Of a stretch of 64,000 bases of DNA, positions 32,557 to 44,500 are shown piece by piece (within the stretch, counting starts at the first letter, position 1; every line of letters starts with the position of its first letter). This stretch comes from Nectonema munidae (lineage: Eukaryota; Nematomorpha; Nectonematoida; Nectonematidae): assembly GCA_030549495.1 (NCBI GenBank), contig JAUIRK010000627.1, positions 186,001 to 250,000 of the forward strand. Reading direction: 5' to 3'. The position numbers and the translations under genes are program-made. A model generated the notes under the pieces. The model was not told the DNA's origin. It saw only the letters and a list, made by a program, of their open reading frames with translations, and did not search any database.

Positions 32557-32639
32557 TACTAGCTTTTTCAGATATTGGAATGAAAAAACTATGTATATGT
32601 TGATGAACAGTTGCTAAAATATCGTGTAAACTGTCCAAT

Positions 32640-33545
32640 CAGAATAAAAGTATGAAATTAAATTTTATCATCTACTAAATGATGCTGATATCTTTTATAT
32701 TCCTTCTCTCCAAATTTATTATTCACTGCATCCTATAAAAAACTACTTTAGCGGTGAAGCCATAGTGAAAAGTTTTCGTGAAAATGCGAAACCTCTTAAA
32801 AGTACTGGTATTATTGTAGATAGGTTTTCCATGTCAGATAACCTTTGTATTTGATCTAAGAAAAAAGTTGTTCTACTTGCATTGATTCAAGAAGATTTAT
32901 TCCTCCTATCATGAAAAACAAAGCCCCAAGATTGCGAGTCTTAGACTTTGTTTTTAGACGTTGCAAAGCTCATTGCTTGTGTTCCTACTCGCCATGCTAC
33001 TGTTAACTTCAAGGCTGTATACATAATTTCAAGCCAGCACTACTCTGATATTTAACTTTAGGCCATATAAAAAGCCAGAATCAATGCTTGTATATAATAA
33101 GTACACATGTAGCCTAGAGAAGGCAAATGAAAAGTTGAAATTGTAAACTACACGTGGACTCAATTTTAGATTGCTAATGGCGATTTTTTTCAATTATTTG
33201 GATAGGACTTGGTTGAATACCTTTTTTATTATTATCATGCATTCCAACTGTCTAGATGAATATATTTCTAAAGAAGATGGAAAAAAAGTTTTGAAAAGGC
33301 TAACTTTCAGTTTAGATGAAACTTCGATGAGGATTAGAGCTCAAACTGCTCAGATACCTCAAGAAAATAAAATCCATATTGCAAAATATGATATTGAGAA
33401 ACAATAACTTCACTTCCTTCTTTTTCTTCATCTCCTCAGAGAAAAGTTCGTTTTCACCCTGATTGCAAAAGTAAAATTTTCCAAATTTATGAAAAATGTC
33501 ATAAAAATAAGTGTAATAAATAAGCCCGCAAAAATAGTTTGTGAA
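32640..33545 (+). pseudogene. piggyBac transposase remnant
   Basis: The plus strand shows piggyBac core and tail pieces: NYFSGEAIVKSFRENAKPLK and GIIVDRFSMSDNLC near 32745-32850, then ACVPTRHATVNFKAVYIIS (32975), then the C-terminal linker LTFSLDETSMRIRAQ (33300). The end is a worn zinc tail, KVRFHPDCKSKIFQIYEKC, before about 33545. It aligns by eye with the copy at 1080-2806 (NYFSGTQIVKRLAKK; IRVDKFFMDHKLCDW). Multiple frame changes. It faces another piggyBac remnant at 33985-34720. Confidence 0.75.
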
Positions 33546-33984
33546 TAAAGAATTCTATTTATAACCTTAATTAATTTTTATATTAGTAACAAAATATTAA
33601 CATTTCTACCCAAAAGCAGTTCAAAGTGTTTTTAACAAAATATTTTTAGTTTCTTAGTTATTTAGTGTTCATGACTTATTTGTCTATGCAATGTTAGTAA
33701 AGTAAATTAAGATAATTTGACATAAATGAAATATTAAATGTACTTCTATATTGTCCCCTATTCTTAGTGAGTGCTTTTACGCTATGAAGAAAAAAGTATA
33801 TGAACAACCTAACGACTGAATATAACGATATATCTTTTCAAGAGTGAAACACATGTGTATACAGTTGTATACACAGTAGACACATGTGTTTTAACAGTTC
33901 ACTTCGAAATTGTTTCAAATTGTATCGTGCACCATACATATTTTCTTTTCTATTTGGGTTTTAACTTACTATATCTTACCTTTT

Positions 33985-34720
33985 CATTTTTCACCAACAT
34001 ATCGGTGCACTACAAGTATCACATGTTGCCCTACTACATTTTTTACATTGAAAACATATTTTGGTTATTTGGAAACAACATTGCCATTACTTGGAGTGTC
34101 TAAATAAGATGAAAAACCAAAACATTTTCCAGTCAAGACAATATTTTACCCATTTTTCTGTTTTTATACCTTTTGACTGCTTAATTTTTGGTAAATTGGA
34201 ATGATAATTTGCTTAAAATCTGTTTTCTTTTAAAAGTATATCTATTTTCGACTTCAAAATAAAAGCTTGTGCCAAAAAATACAAAGTATTTCCCAGAATT
34301 TTGTCCCTGTAACCTACAAGCTGTTCATCCACTGTGATATTGCAGCTAATTTTTTCAATCCCAAACAGCGGAATAAAAATTGAAAAAGAACTAAACTCAT
34401 GTTAGTAGGGTAAAAGGGACAACTATCAATGATAGTCTACAGTTCTTCTAAATTACTAATATTATCTCTATCAACACCAGATCTAATTTTATTATTATAG
34501 CTTCACCTTCATCTTGATCCAAATTTTACATTTTTTCAAAAAATCATGTTGCATATGTTTGACATTTACCATTGACTAACAAAAATATATTTCATCATTA
34601 TCATTGATACGGCATGTTTTTTTGTACACCATTTTATCAATGAAGTTAATTTATTTGAAACAAAGATGAATCTCTTTTTTGTTGATATTTTTATTTTGGA
34701 TAAAAAAAACTAGACCTATA
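33985..34720 (-). pseudogene. piggyBac transposase remnant, minus strand
   Basis: Reading leftward, the minus strand has SCNITVDEQLVGYRDKILG at about 34360-34300, the conserved DEQLV segment. After about 250 bp of worn sequence comes a cysteine-rich tail, RCKKCSRATCDTCSAPICW, followed by a stop near 33985. The segment between core and tail is deleted compared with complete piggyBac proteins. Broken by several stops. Confidence 0.65.
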
Positions 34721-34989
34721 TGAGGGTTTTATATTTTATGTGTTCATGTTGAAGACAAAAAAACACTAGGGTTATTATATTATAATTTTTATTGTCGAAT
34801 CCAAATATTTGTTTTTTAAAACTCCATTAAATATTTACTTGGGTTCTTGACTTACATAACTAAAGACTTATATAAAAAGAGCAAGATTTATGCTATTTCT
34901 AGTCAAAGTTTGATTAACTTAGTTTTGACTGATTTGCAGAAATAAACTAAATACTAAAAGCGGATTTAGGAATGGTTATTGAGCAGACA

Positions 34990-35115
34990 AAAAATATTTT
35001 TACAACTGGATTGACTCTCAACATCGTCATTTCTTCCAGTGCAAGAACGTTTTCAACTCTTGAAAGAACTTTGTGGTCACAAAAGCAATCGATTCTGACG
35101 GATAGAAAAAAGCAC
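34990..35115 (+). pseudogene. Possible hAT dimerisation-domain scrap
   Basis: TLNIVISSSARTFSTLERTL resembles the hAT C-terminal motif (P.SSA..ERSFS.L...K). It is followed by stops. Confidence 0.4.
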
Positions 35116-35511
35116 TGATAATACTTTCCGGGGAAAAAAATTATATCGATTCAATTACGTTTGAAGAGTTTCTGACTGAATTTTTCAAGACTTTCTATGA
35201 AGTTAGTTGTTTAAAAACAAATAAATTTATACGTGTACGTTTATTTGTGTAACCTACACATTAAATATATAATATAATGTGAAATACTTATAGTAGAAGT
35301 AAACATTTTTTGTACTCTAGTCAAGACTACCCCCCTCCCAAAATTTTTTTTTAAAGCATCTTGTTTACGGATAGGTTTTAAATCATTTTTAAGAAATAAA
35401 TATATTTAAATTTTTCTTTACAAGTGATTTTAAAGTGCTTCTATCAATTTCAAAATTTTTAGAAAAAATTAGCAAGGAAAAGGAGGCAGAGGTTGTAACT
35501 CCTTCGCCTTT

Positions 35512-35571
35512 CTAAAGTAGAACACCGATCTCGTTGGGCACGACCACCTTGATATTCCTCCTTTCTTCACG
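35512..35571 (-). CDS. Possible terminal exon, metallopeptidase gene
   Basis: After a strong acceptor (pyrimidine-rich, ending CTGCACAG) the frame reads REERRNIKVVVPNEIGVLL and then TAG. It would start in phase 0, matching the phase-0 end of the Cys-rich exon at 39047. An alternative last exon is the coding-like stretch at 37023-37150. Confidence 0.4.
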   Translation of the reverse strand, partial: REERRNIKVVVPNEIGVLL

Positions 35572-38500
35572 CTGTGCAGATGTAAAAAAGGAGCGCTCAA
35601 AATATCAGCTTGGGAGTCAGGACCGATCCTGAAAATAATAATTCATTAAATATAAAATTTCGAATTACTTCAAAGTGTATTTATTTAATGAGAAAAAGTG
35701 TTATTAAATTAAGAATATATTAAAAAATTAACGATTTAAAAAATAATCAATTAGAATAAAACATGAAAGAGTGGTATATATTATTTAAACTCTTTTAAAA
35801 ATACAATTTTTGCTGAAACAAAGTATGTTATATATTAAATGGAATGTTAGTTTAAAATAGAGTTGTTGTTTAAGTAGAATGAATGATCCGCGGAAACATC
35901 GATTCTTTAAACGAGGAAGAGAACATGAGAAAGACTTTTTTCTTCAAAAACTTCGTCCATTGTCATCTAAAAAATAAGTATGTATATTAGTATCAAAATT
36001 TTATACATTCTATTTTTAAAAAATGTAAAAGAGTTTAAATATGAATAGAAATTTTTGAACAATTAAAAAGATAGTTTATGATATAAAAATAAAGAAAAGA
36101 AAAATAAGCTATTTTGGGGAATTTATTACTTAACACACTAGATGGTATATTCATCTGAGTGTAGTTCACCTCCAAACCTTGGCAAGATATAAGACACAGT
36201 GTAATTGATATCCATACTATGATAGTTTTACTTGTGTTAGTTTATACGGCTTTGAATGTATAAATTTATCTTAAAGCAATCATATGAAATTTGCATTCAT
36301 ATGATGATACGCAACCCATGGTACACAAATCTCTATTGTTTCATTCATTTAACATATTTTTTGACTTTCATGACTATATTAGCAGAGACAAATTTTCAAT
36401 TTTTTCACCAATCTATGCTTTATCAAATTTATTTGTTTTTGAGAAAACAAATTTTCTTTCTCTCTACAAAAAAAGATCACCATCTATTGAGTGACATGTA
36501 CTTATTTGTGACGCACGTCATTTCAACTCTTTTGTAGGCCAAAATGAACAAGAAACTTAAAAGAATGTCATTCAGTTCTAACTTAGGGACAACTCATCAT
36601 GATGTATATAGATAAAGTGGTGCTGAACCAACATCATAAAGTTGATAGGTTAAGATAAAACTGCCGAAAAGTAAAAAACTTTGTTAACGAAATTAGCAAG
36701 ACAAAGTAATATTTCGCATTTTCAAGGCTTCTTCAGAGAAAAGAAAATGGAAGATCATAACCAAAAATATTGCTTTTTGTCTTGCAATTTTCATCAATAA
36801 AGTTTTTATTATTCTGCAGTTTTATCTTAAACATGATGTTTTCTTGCAGTGAACAAAGTTTTTAGGTTTAGTATTCACAGCCGCCTAGTTTATTGAACAC
36901 GAAAGTTTAAAACCTGCTCCATCTTTATATCTTTCACCTTTCTCCAAATTGGATACAGACAGATTTTATCCCAAAAATTTATTAATACAGACAGATTTTA
37001 TCTTCTTTTTTATATTTTTATTTTACTTTTCTTGGTTGTGTTTGGTGTGACAACTCATGTTGTCTTCCATCAGCTCATATAACTTTTCTTTCTGTTGATT
37101 CATGTTGACTGTTGGAGTAGATGATAATTGCAAGCCTCTGAATGTATCTCCCCCACAATTTTATTTTTAATATAAACTGTGTATTTATTTGTCACTTATA
37201 TAAAGGATCTACTCTAAATATGATCTATAATTTCATAAACTTAAAAATGGATAACTTGTACTCAATGTCGGTAGATAAGCTACTGCTGGGAGTGTAGACA
37301 TTAATATAAATTTACTGGTTTCGATTCGAACCAACGAACTGCTTCACATCGTAACATCCCTATCTCCCCAATTATCATAGAAGATCATTCTTTTGTTGGA
37401 TGAAATATCGACAATAAATAGATATTAAATATGTATACTCATAAATTAAATTTGAATAAATTCATACTCTATATTAAAATCTTTTGATAAAATTTTGTTC
37501 AAAGATACAAAAGGATCTCTTGAACTAATGAAAATGCTTTAGAGAGTAGTTTTTTAGAAGCTTCTGCTTCTTTCTTGAATATAAATTGTTTTTCAGAAAA
37601 GGTTAATCACTTAGGCTCTCGTTTCGATACGTTTAAGAAAAATAGCTTTGTCTAAATTTGATTACAAAATAATGCCTTTTAGAAGATCCTTCTAAAATAT
37701 GAGTTTGTAGAAAATTTACCATGAAAATAGAACATCTATTAGCGTTCGTTAATCAATGTTTTTAATGTTTTGATATTATTTTATTATTTAACTTTAATGT
37801 CTTGACAACAAAACACTACAAGAAACCGACCAAAGGACATTTCAACCAATTGTCATTAAACCAACTAACAAACTAATTTATTAAATAATTAACTAACTAG
37901 AAAAACGATGAAATGTCCTTTGGTTGAAATGTTTTCATTGAAACGTCTTTGGTTGACATATCCGTGGATGTGACGTCCTGTCACCCTTGATTTACATACT
38001 CTACTATTTCATCAGAATTTGCATGTTAAATAAAGAGTTCCAACTTTCCAAAGCATTTCTTTTATTTTTGCTCTTATATTTCAACTTTAATTTTGAAGAC
38101 ACTTGCAAATTTCCTTACTTGTATTTTGTTCCATTTTAGGTAAAAGAAGTTTTAGGTAAAGAAACCATTGAAAACAATTTAAATATTTAAAGGAAAAAAA
38201 TTTGCAAAAAACAGATACTAAATATTTAAAGAACACATAATAAGGTCTGCTTAGAAAAGATTTAAATCTTTAAGTACTATTTTATGCAGTAACACTTTTT
38301 CATTAAAATTAAGAGGTTATTTATATAAAAAGCTGTGTGAGATTTCAGGGTATGGAAGTCAAAGTTGGCCTTTAATAGAAATAGAAAAAAGAAGGCTAAA
38401 TAGTACATAAAGAAATGTTGAGACCTATGTTTAGACAAAATTTAAAATCAAAAATTAGCAACGGTAATTTAAGAAAGCTCTGATGTAAATGAAATGAAGG

Positions 38501-41500
38501 TAGTAATTGAAAAATAAAGACTGAGATGGTTTGGACAAATAAATAGAAGACATAGAGGAGGATTTATTACAAAAATATACGAAGAAAAATAGAGGGCAAG
38601 TACTTAACTAAGACTTAAGGTAGGGGGTGAATAGAATAGAAATGAATGGAGAAACAAAATTAGGTTGTTTCTTCTTTCCATAATTGTAATATCCGGCTAT
38701 AACCTAGCCTGCTAGGACAATAGCCGTAAAACTGATTATTATTATTTTTTATAACACGTTTGGTCGCATGCATCTGTGAGATAAAATCTTTAAAAAATCT
38801 AAAAAAATTCAAAATAATTTCTCATGTGAAAAATACCTATCAAAAACATTCTTTCTTTAGATTGAATACTATAAGTTTAAGTATGTATCTGTGAAATATA
38901 TTTCAACTAATGGAGGATTAATGAATGTTTAATGTTTTGATATTATTTTTATTATTTAATTTTAGTTTTTAGACGACAAAACAATACAAGAAACAATGAT
39001 TAAGGTAAATAAGGAGTATGCTTTAGAAAAGTAAAAATAAAATTACTGGCTTTATGCAATTTCCTTCAAAACAATAGCCAGTAAATTCTTTGGATTTACA
39101 TGAAGCGCCATCAGGTAGGTAATACTGGTCGTTATATTTGGAGAAAAGACAATATACTTTGCATTCATCTATGCTGTCTAGAGTAAAGAGTAAATAACAA
39201 AACTATTAGATAACGAGAGAGATATTAATCAAGGTACAGTAAGGAACTACATGTCCATTGAAGACACAATTGTAATCTTTTATGCTAAATTGTTATGAAA
39301 AGAAATGTTTATTGTTGCATTCAAATCTTAGTCCGTAGAGTATAACTTTTCAACAGGTGAACTCCTTAATTTTGGTGTGTTTTTTTAGAGAAACTAGACC
39401 GACATATTTAAATCGCGAAAAATATCCATCAAGGAAAAAAGAAAACTTCAACTAGGAATTAAGAAAGGATCTATTGTTTCTAGATTATATAGGAATTTTT
39501 GCATGTAATTTGATACGTTTTCGGTTTAAATGGAATCATGTCTATAAATAAATATTCTATTTCTTTGTCGCGCATTTGTATTTTAAAAATGCTCACTCTA
39601 TACTACAACACATAATATAGGATAATACGGTTCACTCAGGATATCTATCATATAAATATGTTATATATCATCCAGGGGCGCGCAATGTTCATTTTATTAG
39701 GAAGGAGGGCGGAGTTTCCAATTTGTTTAATTGTATTTATTTTAAAAATGCTTTAATGTACATATTTTTTTAAAGTATCCATTTTTAAGTGGAGAGACCT
39801 AATTTATAAATTTGTATTTGCAAAAAAGGAATTAAAATATGAAAAGCTATATTATCTGTACCAACCAAAATTACTACCAGAACCCTCGAGATATGCGCCC
39901 TTGATGAGTGGAATTTTTATAGTACAATTCAATGAAGTAAGTAGATTAGGACTGCCAGATTTTGACATTAAACCCGGAAATCACTAATTCGAACCTTCGT
40001 TAATCCGGGATTTTGATTATTCCAAAATCTTTAATTTTATGAAACTATTGAATGATTGATTTAGTTAACAACTGAGCTTCTTGAAGGTTTGGAAATTAAA
40101 AGTTACATAAATGAAAAAGAAATAATGAGTGTTTATATCTTGCAAGAAAAACTAATTAGAGAAAGAACAAAGCACCTTAAACAATAAGTTAAAAAATAAA
40201 GTTCAAAAAATTGTCTACACCCAGTAGAATCAAATCAGTATATCTGAAAATTAACTTACAAATGCTAATGTGCAATAACTTTGTGGTCTTACTTTTAGTA
40301 TTAAACTGACATCTGACATTGAATTTTAGTTCGAGTCAAGTTTATCTGAGAGAAATTGAGTAAGCAAAGTGTGATTTTTTATTAAAATAAGAAGCATCAC
40401 TAATCCGCGAAAAACCCCAAATTCGGAAAAGCCGAATCCCAAGCATTCGAAATTAGGGATAGTCGACGGTATCAAACCGAGACAAAATTAGAATTAACTA
40501 CAATTTTAGTTCTTTAAAAAAATACTAAGGTACGAGATGAGTCTTCATACTAAAAAAGGATATAAACAATCACATTTCGAGCTGAATTTTTGTAAACACA
40601 TTTTTGACATATAAAAGTAAAGGTAACGTGAGGTGTTTTCCTCAAAAAGACACAATTTATCCATAAAAGATTAGGAAATGAAAAACCGGGATTCTAATAT
40701 ATCCTCCGAGATTCCGCTGTACAAAGTCAAAACAGAATCTAGAAAACTAGAACACCTGGCTACCCTAAAATAGATCTAAGTCATGTAAAAACTATAAACT
40801 AACAATAAAATATATAAGATATATTCAGAGGACTGTGGTTCGAATCTTACTAAAGGCGAGTTTTACAAAGAAATATTTTTTAACAAGCCCACAGTGTTAA
40901 TATTCTCTAAGTCACGAAGTCAGGATTGTGTTTGAACACACTATCTTCAATTTATTTCTGAACTAATACGCACCAGAATATAATAAAGTTGACGCAAGAA
41001 ATCTTGATATATTAAAACAGAGTTTCTTAACCTTTTTGATTAAATCACTCACTGAGATTCTAAAAAGAAGTTATAAAAATGTCAAAATTCTTTCACCTTT
41101 TTTTGAAACTTTAATTTGCATTCTTCATTTCCTCTAAGTTCAAAAAAGGGGATTTATCATCCATTCATTCTACATTCATGATTAATATGACTTTGAATAA
41201 AATTCTAACTATGTAAAAAGTTAGTTTTTGAAAAATTATTTCAATATTTCTTTACACAATTTCTGAACTATACCTAAAAATTGTTCACCTAAATTGACAT
41301 TTTGCCCAGAAGCTGGCGATTAGCTCACGGTTGAGATACCCTGTACTATAAGATGGTGTCGTAAGATGATTTGAATTCATATGCTCAGAAACATATCTCG
41401 CTTGTATTTTTGTTTAGTGCATTGAGTGAGATATTCATTCAAATGTGGTCTGTACAAGTTACACGAAGTGCCCCGCTTAAGGCCTCCAAATCCACAAAAT

Positions 41501-44500
41501 GCAGGGCTAGGGATACCTCCTAAAAATGGCCGCTTGGAATGCAATGTTAAATGCTTTATCAAGTATTGCAATTAAAAGAGATGATGGTCATAAACTGGAT
41601 TTTGATAATCATATTCAAAAATTTTCATTAGTAAAAAAGAGGAAAAAAGGAATATCAAATTTTGTTATTTTTTACAACGTCAAAATATAATATAAAAATA
41701 ATAATGGAAAAAATTACATTTAACACAAATAAAATAACTGTGCTAAATTTTAAAATGGCTATGTTTTTTAAAGATAGCAGTAGAGTAGCCAGTGTATTCG
41801 AGAGCGTGGGTACGGTTGGTTAGATACTTGGTTTCGATAACTCAAGCTCTTCGCTTCGATCCCGCATCAAGCCTACTTTCTTCATAGTTCGATACAAGCG
41901 GAACAATTGTGCGTTCTCGAATAAAACACCGAACAATACCTTTTCCTTTAGCCAGAGTTTTAGACTATATTATTTTAGTATCTGTTGTAACAACTTCAAC
42001 ATAGTTTAGTAGAAAGGAGAATAAATATGTGTCACTGAAACGAACATACTGATATGATCGACAGAAGAACAGCTCAAAATCTTCAAGCATCGCAGTGCAT
42101 ATATAATATAAAGGCACCGTGGGGTGTTTTCATCGAGAAGACACAATTGTGCAGCTTGTATGGAACTATGAGAAAGTAGGCTTGATGCGGTATACAAAGC
42201 AAGAGCTTGAGTTATTGAAACCCAGCATCTAACCAAACTTACTCATGCCCAAAAAATCAATATTTAAATTTATTGAGAATATCGAACAACTTTAAATATT
42301 TCAAAATAATTAGAAAAGCCAAAAAGGCAAATATAGATGTTTGCATAAAAAATCCAGTTCTATAAAGACAAATTGCAAGAATAAACGAATTAAGGTATAA
42401 AGAATACATGATTTCTCTGAAGCCTTTTTTTCGAGACTGTTTAATTTTAAGAAGCTCATGGTAAATGAAGGAAGGTTGCTGCAGAGACGCTGTGCATACT
42501 TTTCATTCGTTAAGAGTGTAACTTCACACTTCTAAAAATTTGCAATGGAAAGATGTAACAGTAAAAGTGAGAACAACTCTAAACGTATAGGCATGCTGTT
42601 AAATAAAATTCAAATTCATTCTATTTCAAAAAATAATTTAATTTTTCTGGTAAGATTACATAACGAAATTTGTATATTTTTTATAGAAATCTTGTCCAAA
42701 TTTTTGACTCAAGGGGGGTGGGGGGTGGAGAGGGACACATAACGATGTAAATTCAATGAAAGGAGAATTAACGCCAACAAATTTAACTTTAGTTCAAATA
42801 ATACTATAATAAGTCTTACGGTTATTTTTCCAGCAAGCTTAGGTCTAGCTGGTTAATATAACCATAAAAAATAAAAACATAATTTACCTTATTTTATGTC
42901 ACCAATTTTTTCTATTTTGCTTTTTCCTTATTTTCAAATCCCTGTTATATCGTTTTAAACTACCTTTTTTCTTTGAATTTGCCCTTAGTTTTCTCCTCAT
43001 TAACTTTTCTGATAAATTAATCTTTTCACAGTCTATTTATATCACCAAATCATGTCAAGCTTTGATTTATAATAACATTATTTATCTCATTGACTTGGCA
43101 AAGACTTCTTATTTTCTCATTACTAACCCTACATTTTAAACTCACTTTACACATTATTGTCAAAATTATGATTTCAATGCTTGTTGTCTCTCGTGCACAA
43201 AATACTGAGGTTTTAGAAGATATCAAAATATAGGCAGATGAGTTTTCAACACTCAATATATGAAATTAATTCACATTTTCTACACCATCCTTATTTTTCC
43301 TATTAATAAAGGTTAAAGGATATAACCAACGAATCAAATAAAGATTTTATTTAAGTTTTATATAATGCATACATTACAAAATATTATTTATATACTAAAT
43401 GTGTATTGACCACTTATATAGTCAGCCATGTAGCAAGCTATGTGGCACTTGGGGCCGGGCCCCACCATCAAAAAATTAAAATAATGAATTAATTTTTGAC
43501 AATGGGCTTATACTAATAATATAAAGTAGATAAAATCAAAATATAGAAAAATTATTGATATCATTGACGGTGAAGATCAAACTGTTAACTTTGTTAGGAT
43601 GGGCCTTCTACCTGTAATAAGAAAGCAGATTTACAATTAAAAATTTCCCTTTGCTATGAGAAACGAAGATGAGAAATATTAAGCATGCTAATATCTAAAA
43701 CCTTAACAAAGAAATAGGACACAAGAAGGATTTGATGCTTTAATTTTAGACAAAGCCAGTAGGTAAGCATGTAAATTAGTGCCCCATTTGGCCCCTCCAA
43801 ATATAAATTTCTGGCTACGTTACTGTATATAGTCATAATAAGAAATTGCCATGCATAAAATCTGTAGCTAGGCGAAAAAACTAACTCTAAATTCCAATTC
43901 AGAACATCAAAATTAGTTAGAATCAATACAGTATGCGCACTCTTAATGATAAGATTTGATTGGTGCGCGATTTACGAATAGAATATATCAATAACAGATT
44001 ATTATTTGATCAAAAGTATTTTACCTACAATAAAAAGTGGTCTTTTGATTTAGAAATTGTTAAAAACAAAGTTTTAATCAAAAATATTGTTGTTTAAATT
44101 ATTTTTATTAAAAACGAATAAGAGTAAGTAATTTTTTAATGAATATTTATCAAAATGTTTTGGATATTCAAAATTCAATATAAAATTGCAACATTTTGAC
44201 GTATTGCACGCCATGTTTCGACTTAATTTGAGAGAAATAGCTGAAATCAATCCGGGAATCATTATATACCATACCCGATAGTAACTCGGTAAAAACGTAG
44301 ATGAACGCAAGCTGTGATCTTTTTTTACAATGAAGAGGTTTTAGCGATGAGCCGATTGATTACACCTTGAATGCCAACAAAGCACAAGCAAAGATTTATG
44401 CATGCATCGATCATCATACATCAATAATAAATGCCAGTGTTGTAAACACGCATGAAGATTTAGCGCGTTTTTTAAAAGTCAATATTAATTTTGAAAAGCT

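Noticed and set aside
32306-32638. ORFs rich in Cys/Val/Tyr or His/Thr
   Set aside because: They follow the ATGT/TG microsatellite in all frames.
36256-36537. 93-residue plus-strand ORF
   Set aside because: Hydrophobic, His/Phe-rich frame with two overlapping readings. No motif or coding-like codon pattern.
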